NCBI RefSeq assembly: GCF_019654955.1
Contig: NZ_BPEV01000011.1
Coordinates: forward strand, 62,001-126,000
Source: Shewanella sp. KT0246
GTDB taxonomy: Bacteria; Pseudomonadota; Gammaproteobacteria; Enterobacterales; Shewanellaceae
Length of the DNA stretch: 64,000 bases
Reading direction: 5' to 3'
The translations under genes were made by a program, and so were the position numbers. The notes below the pieces were generated by a model. It had not been told where the DNA came from, did no database searches, and saw only the letters and a list, made by a program, of their open reading frames with translations. This document shows positions 26,717 through 35,792 of the stretch, piece by piece (within the stretch, counting starts at the first letter, position 1; every line of letters begins with the position of its first letter).

Positions 26717-26750
26717 AAAGCCGCTTCATAATGATTGTTAGCGGCTTTTT
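26717..26750. terminator. Terminator between convergent fieF and gntK
   Basis: AAAGCCGC and GCGGCTTTTT pair across a loop of about 16 bases; T-rich on the plus side and A-rich on the other, so it may serve both genes. Confidence 0.75.
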
Positions 26751-26773
26751 CATGTCTGTTTGAGCAAGATAGG

Positions 26774-27286
26774 CTAATAACCTAGCTGTTTAAATTGTTT
26801 AACCGCGAGTGAAACAATATTGTCGATACTGTTATCGACATTAACAGTGACGACTAAGTTTTCTTGGCTAGGATCTTCAAGGGTAGCAAACTGGCTATCG
26901 ACCATGTTTTGTTTCATAAAGTGGCCACTTCGAGCCTGCATTCTTGCCAAGATAAGCTCGTAACTGCCTTGTAGATATAGAAAAGCGACTTGTTGGTTAC
27001 CTTCTCGTATGGTGTCTCGGTATTGTTGTTTTAATGCAGAGCAAACAATGATGGCCGTTTCATTTTTTGATTCGATACTGTATGCGGCATCACGAACACG
27101 CTCTAACCACGGTGAGCGATCATCATCGTTTAATGGCTCGCCACGGGCCATTTTTTGAATATTAGCTCGTGGATGTAGGTCGTCACCATCAATAAATTTC
27201 GCATTCAAGCTATTTGCTAACTTTTCGCCAACGGTGCTTTTACCACAAGCACACACACCCATCACAATAATGGTTTTACCGGTCAT
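26774..27286 (-). CDS. gntK: Gluconokinase
   Basis: A 170-residue kinase that phosphorylates gluconate to 6-phosphogluconate for the Entner-Doudoroff or pentose-phosphate route. The P-loop is GVCACGKST near residue 10; FIDGDDLHP and MARGEPLNDDDRSPWL are the family's substrate-binding signatures; CSALKQQYRDTIR follows. Length is typical. It is divergent from a gluconate:proton symporter gene; a perfect dyad lies between them. Confidence 0.94.
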   Translation of the reverse strand: MTGKTIIVMGVCACGKSTVGEKLANSLNAKFIDGDDLHPRANIQKMARGEPLNDDDRSPWLERVRDAAYSIESKNETAIIVCSALKQQYRDTIREGNQQVAFLYLQGSYELILARMQARSGHFMKQNMVDSQFATLEDPSQENLVVTVNVDNSIDNIVSLAVKQFKQLGY

Positions 27287-27314
27287 TTACGTACCTCAAA
27301 TCAGGGTTGATCTA

Positions 27315-27340
27315 TATACTTTAGCCGTTTCGAAAGTATA
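27315..27340. promoter_or_regulatory. Perfect dyad, candidate gluconate-responsive operator
   Basis: TATACTTT-N10-AAAGTATA is an exact inverted repeat of eight-base arms between gntK and the symporter gene, 29 bp from gntK. It does not match the E. coli GntR operator as I know it. The protein that binds it is unknown and no regulator gene is adjacent. Confidence 0.45.
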
Positions 27341-27430
27341 TCTCGAAGCTGAGTGATAGTACCGCGTTGAGTTGATTTTTTTTGACTAGATTAGATTTAA
27401 TCAACTTGATAAAGAATACCTAAAAGAACG

Positions 27431-28819
27431 ATGGAACATACCATGGACACTTTAGCTCAATCTGCTGATCCTACCTACCTACTAATGGTCGCTGCTGCGG
27501 CTATAACTGCTTTACTCTTATTGATCATAAAACTCAAAATGCACGCCTTTGTGGCGTTAACATTAGTGAGTTTATCAACTGCCCTTGCGACAGGAATTTC
27601 TACTGAACAAGTCGTGCCGACGATGATGTCAGGCTTTGGTGGCACGTTGGCAGCTGTCGCGCTTTTAGTAGGCTTAGGTGCCATGATTGGTAAAATCTTA
27701 GAAGTTACAGGTGGGGCGCAGGTATTAGCCGACAGCCTCATAGGCCGTTTCGGTGCAGAAAAAGCGCCATTGGCATTGGGTGTTGCCTCACTCCTGTTTG
27801 GCTTCCCTATCTTTTTTGATGCGGGTTTAATTGTGATGATGCCGATTATATTCAGTGTAGCCAAACGCTTTGGCGGCTCACCGTTAAAATACGCATTGCC
27901 ATCAGCGGGTGCCTTTGCTGTTATGCATGCATTTGTTCCCCCACATCCAGGCCCTGTTGCAGCAGCTGATTTACTTGGGGCAAACATAGGCATGCTACTA
28001 ATGATTGGTATTTTAGTCGCCATTCCGACGTGGTATCTCGGTGCTTACCTATTTGGCTTATATGCTGGCAAGAAGTTTGATATTCCTTTATCTAAGGTCT
28101 TTTTAAGCTCTGAGACCGTGATTGACCCAGCTAAACAGCCTAAATTCATTACTGTTCTGATGATTTTATTGTTACCAGTATTACTAATTTTTCTAGATAC
28201 AGGCTTGAACACCTTGAGCGTAGCAGGTGTGATAGATGGCAGTGCCACTTGGGTTGAAAGCCTGCGAATGCTAGGTAAAACTCCCATTGCATTGCTAATA
28301 ACCTTACTCGTTTGTCTTGCTGTGTTTGCTAAAGATTACGGTATGAAGCAGCTTGAGAAATTGTGTGGTGATTCGCTCGCTCCTATTTGTGGTGCAATTT
28401 TAGTGACAGGCGCTGGTGGTATGTTTGGTGGTGTATTACGTGCCAGTGGTATCGGTGAAGCCTTAGCAGGTGTATTGAATGATACTGGTATGCCCATCAT
28501 TGTGGCTGCTTTTGTTATCGCTACTTGTTTGCGGGTTGCTCAAGGTTCTGCAACGGTTGCTTTAACCACAACAGCAGCGTTGATTGCGCCAATGGTCGCT
28601 GTCACTTCGGGTCTGACACAGTTTGATCTTTGCTTTATTGTCATTGCCATTGCTGGTGGCTCGACGGTATTGTCTCACTTTAATGATTCAGGCTTCTGGC
28701 TTGTGGGTCGTTTAATGGAAATGGATGAGAAAACCACTTTAAAGACGTGGACCGTGATGGAAACATTACTTGGGACTATCGCCTTTATTATTGTCGGTGT
28801 ACTGAGCATGATTATCTAG
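27431..28819 (+). CDS. gntT: GntP-family gluconate:proton symporter
   Basis: A 462-residue inner-membrane permease with about 12-14 hydrophobic segments. Family blocks visible include GFGGTLAAVALLVGLGAMIG, GFPIFFDAGLIVMMPI, AFVPPHPGPVAAADLLG and RVAQGSATVALTTTAALIAP. GntP-family proteins import gluconate or related sugar acids; the adjacent gluconokinase supports gluconate here. Two ATGs compete: 27431 with weak AAAGA upstream, and 27443 preceded by GGAA. A terminator follows the stop. Confidence 0.92.
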   Translation: MEHTMDTLAQSADPTYLLMVAAAAITALLLLIIKLKMHAFVALTLVSLSTALATGISTEQVVPTMMSGFGGTLAAVALLVGLGAMIGKILEVTGGAQVLADSLIGRFGAEKAPLALGVASLLFGFPIFFDAGLIVMMPIIFSVAKRFGGSPLKYALPSAGAFAVMHAFVPPHPGPVAAADLLGANIGMLLMIGILVAIPTWYLGAYLFGLYAGKKFDIPLSKVFLSSETVIDPAKQPKFITVLMILLLPVLLIFLDTGLNTLSVAGVIDGSATWVESLRMLGKTPIALLITLLVCLAVFAKDYGMKQLEKLCGDSLAPICGAILVTGAGGMFGGVLRASGIGEALAGVLNDTGMPIIVAAFVIATCLRVAQGSATVALTTTAALIAPMVAVTSGLTQFDLCFIVIAIAGGSTVLSHFNDSGFWLVGRLMEMDEKTTLKTWTVMETLLGTIAFIIVGVLSMII

Positions 28820-28876
28820 TCTGAATTCAGGTTTTTAATAAGTTAAGCCAGTATTAATCTATTAGATAATGATAAG

Positions 28877-28903
28877 AAGGAGCAGCAACGCTCCTTTTTT
28901 ATT
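28877..28903 (+). terminator. Terminator after gntT
   Basis: AAGGAGC, loop AGCAAC, GCTCCTT, then a T run ending TTATT. Confidence 0.82.
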
Positions 28904-29013
28904 AGCTTATCGTTATTGACACATTTTCGAACAAATACCTACATTTGAAATGATTGATGAGTGAGTGCTTTCTGCTATGCTGCCTGCGCTGATAGAATTA
29001 TTAAGGAATGATA

Positions 29014-29592
29014 ATGAAACGCTTATCTGTAGTAGCAAGTGCAATATTAATGGTTGGTTTATCTTTTAATGTCACAGCCGAAGAACACAAAGCCCGCGAT
29101 ACGGGTTGGTATGTGGGTGGTGAACTGAGTAATGTACAACTGGAAGTCGGCAGTTTTGACGATTCTGGTGCTGGTTTCGGTGCTTATGGTGGTTATAACT
29201 TCAATCATTGGTTTGGCATTGAAGGAAAATGGATGCTGAGCAATGATCTACAAGATGGTCGTGTTGATCTTGGTTTAGCTGTTTTTTCGGCTGCACCGAA
29301 ATTTACTTGGGCTATCAATGATACCTTTTCTGTTTTTGGTAAAGTGGGCTTAGCGATTCGTGCACTCGAAGTTGACCCAGATTACGATTATGACGAAGGC
29401 TTTGATACTGCCGATTGGAGTGGTGTTAATGTGCTTTATGGTGTTGGCATAACAGCTGCAGTTTCCGAATCGCTGCGCTTACGTTTAAGTTATGAGTATG
29501 TCACCGGTGACTTAGATGCCGATCGTTCTGAAATGCTAGATATTGATGCAGATACTTCACAGTTAGCATTAGGCCTGCATTACCAGTTTTAA
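29014..29592 (+). CDS. Outer-membrane beta-barrel protein
   Basis: A 192-residue protein with a Sec signal (ending VTAEE region, cleavage likely after VTA) and an OmpA/OmpW-like eight-strand barrel. Alternating aromatic strands are visible (DTGWYVGGELSNVQLEVG, FGAYGGYNFNHWFGIEGKW) and it ends in TSQLALGLHYQF, the C-terminal Phe that directs barrel assembly. AGGA lies six bases before the ATG at 29014. The ligand or function is unknown. It is convergent with glnG across a shared hairpin. Confidence 0.8.
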   Translation: MKRLSVVASAILMVGLSFNVTAEEHKARDTGWYVGGELSNVQLEVGSFDDSGAGFGAYGGYNFNHWFGIEGKWMLSNDLQDGRVDLGLAVFSAAPKFTWAINDTFSVFGKVGLAIRALEVDPDYDYDEGFDTADWSGVNVLYGVGITAAVSESLRLRLSYEYVTGDLDADRSEMLDIDADTSQLALGLHYQF

Positions 29593-29634
29593 ACTGAGTG
29601 CTCTTTAGCATAAAAAGATAAAGCGAGTTAAGTT

Positions 29635-29662
29635 AAAAAGGATAGCTTTCGCTATCCTTTCT
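29635..29662. terminator. Bidirectional terminator, barrel gene and glnG
   Basis: AAAGGATAGC, loop TTTC, GCTATCCTTT: a perfect stem with A-rich left and T-rich right flanks between convergent genes. Confidence 0.82.
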
Positions 29663-29682
29663 GTTTCAACTCTTGCCGTAAA

Positions 29683-31098
29683 TTAATCCATTTCTAATTC
29701 TTTGAGTTTACGGGTGAGGGTGTTACGTCCCCAGCCTAATCGTTTGGCGGCTTCTTGCTTGTGCCCTTGAGTATGTTTGAGCGCAGTTTTAAGTAAAATC
29801 CGCTCAAACGCTGGTTGAACCTCGGTGAGTAAATCACTTTCGCCAGCAGCTAGCTTTTCATCTATCCATTGAGTTAATGCCACTTGCCAATCAGATACAC
29901 CGTTGACCCTTTCGCCTGCACTGACAGGATCTTTAAGTAACTCAGTCGGCAAATCTTGCGGCAGAATCTCTTGACCCGATGCCATGACGGTTAACCAGCG
30001 ACAAGTATTTTCAAGTTGTCTGACGTTACCAGGCCATGGCAGTTGCTCAAGTTTGGTAGCAGTTTCTTTGGTGAGAATTTTCGGTTCGACGCCAATTTCT
30101 TTCGCTGCCGAAATAAGGAAGTGAGTCGCCAATTGAGCAATATCTTCACGTCGTTGTGACAGTGGTGGTAGGTGTACTCGAATTACGTTTAAGCGGTGAA
30201 ATAAATCTTCACGAAAATCGCCTTTTTGCACCAGTAATTCTAAGTCTTGGTGCGTTGCGGCAATGATCCGAACATCGACCTGTACTGCAATATGACCACC
30301 GACACGATAAAACTGCCCATCAGCTAGCACACGCAATAAACGGGTTTGCACATCAAGTGGCATGTCGCCAATTTCATCTAAAAACAAAGTTCCGCCGTTA
30401 GCTTGTTCAAAGCGACCTTGGCGAACGTTGGCTGCACCAGTAAAGGCGCCTTTTTCATGGCCAAACAATTCTGACTCAATTAAGTCTTTTGGAATTGCAG
30501 CCATATTAAGAGCAATAAAAGGGCTGTCTTTTCGTGGGCTATGTTTGTGCAGAGCACCTGCGACCAGCTCTTTACCAGTACCAGATTGCCCATTAATTAA
30601 CACACTGATTGAAGAACGTGAAAGGCGGCCGATGGCTCTGAATACTTCCTGCATTGAGGGAGCTTCACCAATAATTTCTGGTGTTTTGACCACTTCAGGT
30701 TCTGCACTCGGAGCTGGAACTTGCTCGGTTGCATGAGTTAAGGCACGCTCAACCAGTGCAATGGCTTCATCAATATCAAAAGGTTTAGGTAAGTATTCAA
30801 ATGCCCCTGCTTGGTAGGCACTTACTGCACTATCTAAATCAGAGTGAGCAGTCATGATTATCACAGGAATATGCGGATAATGCATTTGTAAGCGATCAAG
30901 CAAAGTTAGTCCGTCGGTCCCAGGCATGCGAATGTCTGACACAATCACTATTGGCTGTGAGATCTCTAATGCTTGCCACAATGACTCTGCAGCTGCAAAA
31001 CTGGCTGTAGATATTTTGGCCCCGAGTAGGGCTCTTTCTAATACCCAGCGAATAGAGCTGTCATCGTCGAGGATCCAAACTTGTTCGCTTATACTCAT
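29683..31098 (-). CDS. glnG: NtrC nitrogen regulator
   Basis: A 471-residue sigma-54 activator. Receiver domain residues 1-120 with DDD at 11-13 and phospho-acceptor Asp55 (VSDIRMPG); AAA+ domain with Walker A GQSGTGKELVAG, the sigma-54 contact motif GAFTGA and Walker B GGTLFLDEIGD; C-terminal Fis-type helix-turn-helix KQEAAKRLGWGRNTLTRKL. Phosphorylated NtrC activates glnA and other nitrogen genes. It follows glnL by 30 bp. Confidence 0.96.
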   Translation of the reverse strand: MSISEQVWILDDDSSIRWVLERALLGAKISTASFAAAESLWQALEISQPIVIVSDIRMPGTDGLTLLDRLQMHYPHIPVIIMTAHSDLDSAVSAYQAGAFEYLPKPFDIDEAIALVERALTHATEQVPAPSAEPEVVKTPEIIGEAPSMQEVFRAIGRLSRSSISVLINGQSGTGKELVAGALHKHSPRKDSPFIALNMAAIPKDLIESELFGHEKGAFTGAANVRQGRFEQANGGTLFLDEIGDMPLDVQTRLLRVLADGQFYRVGGHIAVQVDVRIIAATHQDLELLVQKGDFREDLFHRLNVIRVHLPPLSQRREDIAQLATHFLISAAKEIGVEPKILTKETATKLEQLPWPGNVRQLENTCRWLTVMASGQEILPQDLPTELLKDPVSAGERVNGVSDWQVALTQWIDEKLAAGESDLLTEVQPAFERILLKTALKHTQGHKQEAAKRLGWGRNTLTRKLKELEMD

Positions 31099-31128
31099 GT
31101 TACTTCCTCTATAGCCATCAATGGCATG

Positions 31129-32166
31129 TTATTGTAATGGCAGGATAATAGTAAATTCTGTGTGTCCTGGCGCCGATACACAATCGATTCGACCTCCATG
31201 TAGTCGAGCAATATTATGTGCAATAGATAGCCCTAAGCCTGAACCTTCTTCTCGGCCTGTTACCATCGGATAAAACAATGTATCTAACAGTTCAGCAGGG
31301 ATACCTGGACCGTTATCAATAATTGATAACGCCAACACTAGCTTAAACCTTTGGGTACCAATGGTGACCTGATGCTGGGTTCGGGTTCTAATTAAGATTT
31401 CCCCCCCTCGATGCTCCAGGGCTTGAATGGCGTTTTGCACTATATTAAGCACCGCTTGTTGCAGTTGGTCGGGATCCATATTCATATCAGGAATCGATGG
31501 GTCATAATCGCGTGAGAGAGTCACCTTTTCGGGTAAAGTTAGCTCAATCAGCTTTAAGACTTTCTGCACCACTTGGTGAATATTGTGTTCAGTGTGCTGA
31601 GTTGGGCGTTGTGGTCCTAAAAGTTTATCGACTAAATTACGTAATCTATCTGCTTGCTCGATGATGAGATCGGTAAACTCTTTTAACTCAGGTTCAGCCA
31701 ATTCTCGAGAAAGTAATTGAGCTGCACCACGAAGCCCTCCCAGCGGGTTTTTGATCTCGTGAGCTAAGTTACGAACTAAGAATTGTGCTGCTTGTTGCTG
31801 GGCATCGAGGTTTAGTTGCTGATGAATACGGTGTTGTTGGTCGACCTGGCGTAGCTCTAATAAGCTCAAGTTATCTTCGCTTTCCATCGGGCTTAACGTG
31901 ATGTCGATGATGTGGTGTACGCCATCTAATGTGATGAGCGCAGCAGTGTTGACGGTAATACCTTGGTTAGCATTGACTGAATCAATTAATAACTGATTTT
32001 CAACGCCCATGAATTGGTAAAGTTCAGGTAGACGTTGCTCAAGTAGCTTGTTTGCACCAACACCTAACAACTGCTCTGCTGCTGCATTGGCATAATGAGG
32101 CCGTAATTCGCTATCAATAACGAAAACGGCGGTAACTAAATGATTCAGCAGATTATTTGTGTCCAT
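31129..32166 (-). CDS. glnL: NtrB nitrogen sensor kinase
   Basis: A 345-residue cytoplasmic histidine kinase. A PAS domain (about residues 5-110) precedes the H-box NLAHEIKNPLGGLRGAAQLL, N-box QAVLNIVQNAIQAL, and G boxes DNGPGIP and GSGLGLSIA. It phosphorylates or dephosphorylates NtrC under PII control. The start at 32166 follows CAGGACAATTG; a longer frame to 32226 runs through the NtrC-site region and is rejected. It forms an operon with glnG. Confidence 0.94.
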   Translation of the reverse strand: MDTNNLLNHLVTAVFVIDSELRPHYANAAAEQLLGVGANKLLEQRLPELYQFMGVENQLLIDSVNANQGITVNTAALITLDGVHHIIDITLSPMESEDNLSLLELRQVDQQHRIHQQLNLDAQQQAAQFLVRNLAHEIKNPLGGLRGAAQLLSRELAEPELKEFTDLIIEQADRLRNLVDKLLGPQRPTQHTEHNIHQVVQKVLKLIELTLPEKVTLSRDYDPSIPDMNMDPDQLQQAVLNIVQNAIQALEHRGGEILIRTRTQHQVTIGTQRFKLVLALSIIDNGPGIPAELLDTLFYPMVTGREEGSGLGLSIAHNIARLHGGRIDCVSAPGHTEFTIILPLQ

Positions 32167-32201
32167 CAATTGTCCTGCATAATGAAGTTGCACCATCATG
32201 T

Positions 32202-32218
32202 TGCACCGATTTGGTGCG
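32202..32218. promoter_or_regulatory. NtrC-type binding site upstream of glnL
   Basis: TGCACC-GATTT-GGTGCG matches the NtrC dyad (TGCACC-N5-GGTGCA) with one mismatch, 36 bp upstream of the glnL start. In enterobacteria NtrC represses glnLG from such a site. Confidence 0.7.
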
Positions 32219-32292
32219 TTGTGCAACTTATTCTACATCGACAATCAACAATAAATAATTTTTACAGCTTAAATTTATCTATTTGATATATA

Positions 32293-32865
32293 TCAATTTT
32301 TAGCTGGCATTGGCGTAGGTTTAGCCTTTAATGCAATTGATGCCTGATGTAGAAATATCTTTCTAGCAGAACTAGATGCAAGGACTTTGCCGTTTTGGGT
32401 CAAAATCTTAACCACTAAGTTATGTTCACCTCGATTTACTTCGGTGACATTAAAAATAGCGCCAGATTGTGGTTGACCGTAAAGGATGTCGTCAATATAT
32501 AAGGCGAGAAGGTAACCGTTAGGTAATTCAGGTGCGGCACTGGCAACAACGGTAAAATTGCCTTGGTTATTGCGGATGGTTTCTTCTTGGGTAGGATTAA
32601 CAATGCGCACGCGGTAGGTAATTGCTTCAGTGGGCTTAGCATGAGATTCTGTTTCAGCGGGCAGGCTCACTGAAATGTTATTTTGAGTATTTTGGTTAAG
32701 CTCAACCTCTTCAGCATTCCCTTTGGGTTCGTCACTATAATGGACTTTACCATTTTCATCGACCCAGCGATAAACCGTTGCGTGGCTGTTCGAGATAGCC
32801 ATACTGCACAAAATCAGGCTGATAATTAGGCTAGTTATTAAACTGGTCATTAGAGTCGAGCGCAT
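32293..32865 (-). CDS. Exported DUF4124 protein
   Basis: A 190-residue protein. The ATG at 32865 follows AAGGA at seven bases and opens a signal peptide ending SHA. The DUF4124 core VYRWVDENGKVHYSDEP begins right after it. Residues about 85-170 resemble an immunoglobulin-like fold (RVRIVNPTQEETIRNNQGNF, then GEHNLVVKI). DUF4124 proteins are periplasmic and common beside glnLG in Shewanella-like genomes, but their role is unknown. It lies upstream of glnL on the same strand. Confidence 0.75.
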   Translation of the reverse strand: MRSTLMTSLITSLIISLILCSMAISNSHATVYRWVDENGKVHYSDEPKGNAEEVELNQNTQNNISVSLPAETESHAKPTEAITYRVRIVNPTQEETIRNNQGNFTVVASAAPELPNGYLLALYIDDILYGQPQSGAIFNVTEVNRGEHNLVVKILTQNGKVLASSSARKIFLHQASIALKAKPTPMPAKN

Positions 32866-32979
32866 TGGAGGTTCCTTCACCTTGGGCTTTAATCACCTTA
32901 ATACTAGCCTCTTTTAAACAAAAAATCAGCAATTACTGATGTATAGCTTTAGTCTATCACTGGTGTAAATCTTGGTTAA

Positions 32980-33291
32980 TTACTTGTACTGACAGCGATA
33001 TTCGCTCACGACTTCTGTGCGGATCTTAAAGTTCACATTGGCATCTAACTCAAATAAACTGCCTGCGGCAATGGTTTTCCACTCAGCGGCTTCTGGGAGT
33101 AAAACATCAAATTTACCAGAGGTAATATTCATTACTTCTGCTTGTGTGGTGTCGAAATCATATTCTCCAGGCATCACCACGCCTAGGGTTTGGTGGCTGC
33201 CATTTGCAAAATGAATGGTGCGGCTGATGACTTTACCATCAAAATAGACATTAGCTTGTGTTGCGACATCGACCTGTGAAATCACGCTCAT
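32980..33291 (-). CDS. ppnP: PpnP, pyrimidine/purine nucleoside phosphorylase
   Basis: A 103-residue single-domain cupin of the former DUF1255 family (E. coli YaiE, 94 residues). It matches through NVYFDGKVISRTIHFANG, LGVVMPGEYDFDTTQAEVM, SGKFDVLLP and the ending FKIRTEVVSEYRCQY. PpnP splits diverse nucleosides with phosphate to free base and ribose 1-phosphate. It has its own ribosome site (AGGAGAG) and stands alone. Confidence 0.93.
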   Translation of the reverse strand: MSVISQVDVATQANVYFDGKVISRTIHFANGSHQTLGVVMPGEYDFDTTQAEVMNITSGKFDVLLPEAAEWKTIAAGSLFELDANVNFKIRTEVVSEYRCQYK

Positions 33292-33457
33292 TACTGCTCT
33301 CCTAATGGATAAACTTAAAGTAAAATAGTGTTACACCTGTGAATATAAATTCATTATGCTTGAATATAAAGTAATAGATAGTTATAGGTTAGATGGAAAA
33401 GTTTATCGATTGGATACGTAGTTTTAGTTTTAAATATGAGTGATTTACAGGTAATAA

Positions 33458-33480
33458 AAAACCCGCCTAAGCGGGTTTCT
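33458..33480 (-). terminator. Terminator after typA
   Basis: AAACCCGC, loop CTAA, GCGGGTTT just past the typA stop. On the minus strand the stem is followed by a T run (the plus-strand A run before it). Confidence 0.85.
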
Positions 33481-33508
33481 TTAAATCATATTACATGATT
33501 ATAAACGA

Positions 33509-35323
33509 TTAAGAACCACGGTTGTGACGCTTACGCTCGTTTTCAGTTAAGTAACGCTTACGAACACGGATGTTCTCTGGTGTTACTTCTACTAATTCAT
33601 CATCATCGATGAACTCAAGAGCTTGCTCAAGTGTCATTTCGATATGTGGTGTTAGTACTTGTGCTTCATCAGTACCTGATGCACGCATGTTTGTAAGTTG
33701 CTTACCTTTCAAACAGTTAACTGTTAAGTCATTTGCGCGAGCGTGTAAACCAACGACTTGGCCTTCGTAAACTTCAGCTGCGTGACCAATAAATAGGCGA
33801 CCACGTTCTTGAAGGTTAAATAATGCGAATGTCAGTGCTTTACCTGTTGCGTTAGAAATCAATACGCCACGAGCACGTTGACCAATATCGCCGCCTTTCA
33901 CTGGACCGTAATGGTCGAATGAATGGTAAATAAGACCAGTACCAGAGGTAGCAGTCATGAATTCAGTTTGGAAACCGATTAAGCCACGGCTAGGGATAAC
34001 GAAATCGATACGTACACGACCCTTACCATCTAACTGCATGTCGCGCATGTCACCCTTACGAGTACCAAGCTTTTCGATAACACTACCTTGATGCTCTTCT
34101 TCAACATCGACAGTTAATGTTTCGTATGGCTCACACATTTCGCCATCGATTTCTTTTTCGATAACTTCAGGACGAGATACTGCTAACTCGTAACCTTCAC
34201 GACGCATGTTTTCAATCAAGATACCTAAGTGTAATTCACCACGGCCTGATACACGGAAACGATCTGGAGATTCAGTTTCTTCAACACGTAATGCAACGTT
34301 ATGAATTAGCTCTTGCTCTAGACGTTCTAGGATATTACGTGAAGTTACATACTTACCTTCTTTACCAGCAAACGGTGAAGTGTTTACTTGGAAAGTCATG
34401 GTTAGTGTTGGCTCATCAACAGAAAGTGCAGGCAATGCTTCAACAGCTGTTGGCGCACAAATGGTGTCAGAAATCTTAAGCTCACCTAAACCAGTGATTG
34501 CTACAATGTCACCAGCGTTCGCTTCTTCAACTTCGTGACGCTCTAGACCCATGTAACCTAATACTTGGCCCATTTTACCGTTACGTTTCTTACCATCAGC
34601 ACCAATAATGGTGACTTGCTGGTTAGTTTTAACGCTACCGCGCTTAATACGACCAATACCGATAACACCTACATATGAGTTGTAATCGATTTGAGAAATT
34701 TGCATTTGGAACTCACCTTCAGCATCAGCGTCAGGAGAAGATACTTTCTCAACGATAGCTTGGAAAAGTGGGGTCATGTCTTCGCTTGTTTCATCAGGAT
34801 CTAATGTTGCGAAACCATTTAATGCAGAAGCATATACGATAGGGAAGTCTAACTGTTCGTCAGTTGCACCTAAGTTGTCGAATAAATCGAATACTTGGTC
34901 GATAACCCAATCAGGACGAGCACCAGGACGGTCAATCTTGTTGATAACAACGATTGGCTTAAGGCCCTGTGCGAATGCTTTTTTAGTTACGAAGCGAGTT
35001 TGTGGCATAGGACCATCAACTGCATCTACTAATAATAAAACTGAATCTACCATAGATAGAACACGTTCTACTTCACCACCGAAATCGGCGTGACCAGGGG
35101 TGTCTACGATGTTAATACGGTAGTCGTTCCATTTGATGGCAGTGTTTTTTGCCAGAATGGTGATACCACGTTCTTTTTCAAGATCGTTAGAATCCATTAC
35201 ACGTTCTGCGGCTTCGCCTCGACTTTCAAGGGTGCCTGACTGAGCCAATAGCTTGTCTACCAGGGTCGTTTTGCCATGGTCAACGTGAGCAATAATGGCG
35301 ATGTTACGTAAATTCTCTAACAC
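33509..35323 (-). CDS. typA: TypA/BipA ribosome-associated GTPase
   Basis: A 604-residue translational GTPase of standard length. G1 [11 protein letters not shown]2 [12 protein letters not shown]3 [16 protein letters not shown] and G4 NKIDRP are all intact; EF-G-like domains III and V and the BipA-specific C-terminal domain (ending [15 protein letters not shown]) follow. BipA aids 50S assembly and stress or cold adaptation. It is divergent from glnA, the classic neighbour arrangement in gammaproteobacteria. Confidence 0.97.
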   Translation of the reverse strand: MLENLRNIAIIAHVDHGKTTLVDKLLAQSGTLESRGEAAERVMDSNDLEKERGITILAKNTAIKWNDYRINIVDTPGHADFGGEVERVLSMVDSVLLLVDAVDGPMPQTRFVTKKAFAQGLKPIVVINKIDRPGARPDWVIDQVFDLFDNLGATDEQLDFPIVYASALNGFATLDPDETSEDMTPLFQAIVEKVSSPDADAEGEFQMQISQIDYNSYVGVIGIGRIKRGSVKTNQQVTIIGADGKKRNGKMGQVLGYMGLERHEVEEANAGDIVAITGLGELKISDTICAPTAVEALPALSVDEPTLTMTFQVNTSPFAGKEGKYVTSRNILERLEQELIHNVALRVEETESPDRFRVSGRGELHLGILIENMRREGYELAVSRPEVIEKEIDGEMCEPYETLTVDVEEEHQGSVIEKLGTRKGDMRDMQLDGKGRVRIDFVIPSRGLIGFQTEFMTATSGTGLIYHSFDHYGPVKGGDIGQRARGVLISNATGKALTFALFNLQERGRLFIGHAAEVYEGQVVGLHARANDLTVNCLKGKQLTNMRASGTDEAQVLTPHIEMTLEQALEFIDDDELVEVTPENIRVRKRYLTENERKRHNRGS

Positions 35324-35563
35324 GGATAAAACCTCTATACCATCAAATAAAAATAGGAATTCATAGGGCTGATAAGTATAGCCACTATAAAAAAGCGTGC
35401 CATTCTACTCCAGCGAGGGCTCAGTAGATAGGATTATTTTTGAACAGGTCGTTTTTAATAAAAATTTACGACTTAAAGATAGAAGATAAAAATAGAAAAG
35501 GATCATATTACCGCAATAAAGTGACGCTTTAATGAACTAGATCAATGATGCTACTGAAAGCAA

Positions 35564-35621
35564 TGCACCGAAATGGACTTTTGCACCATTAGTGCGCATA
35601 GTGGTGCACCGAAGTTGTGCG
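35564..35621. promoter_or_regulatory. NtrC-type sites upstream of glnA
   Basis: At 35605-35621 TGCACC-GAAGT-TGTGCG fits the NtrC dyad with two mismatches; at 35564-35580 TGCACC-GAAAT-GGACTT is a weaker copy. Between them TGCACCATTAGTGCGC is a related dyad with shorter spacing. They lie 65-120 bp before a sigma-54 promoter, as expected for an NtrC enhancer. Confidence 0.65.
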
Positions 35622-35683
35622 TTATTGGTGTTTTCGGTTATGTGGATATTTTTATTGTTTTCTAAATCAGTAGTTTATCTTTC

Positions 35684-35700
35684 TGGCATGAAAGTCGCTT
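35684..35700 (+). promoter_or_regulatory. Sigma-54 promoter of glnA
   Basis: TGGCATGAAAGTCGCTT has the invariant GG (-24) and GC (-12) ten bases apart and resembles TGGCAC-N5-TTGCA. It stands about 95 bp before the glnA ATG and downstream of NtrC-type sites. Confidence 0.75.
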
Positions 35701-35792
35701 ATAACAAAACAAATTCGAACTACAGATATTATGTCTGACGAATAACAAGATTACATTAAGGGACCACCCTTTACCCTACCGGAGGCTTAAGA

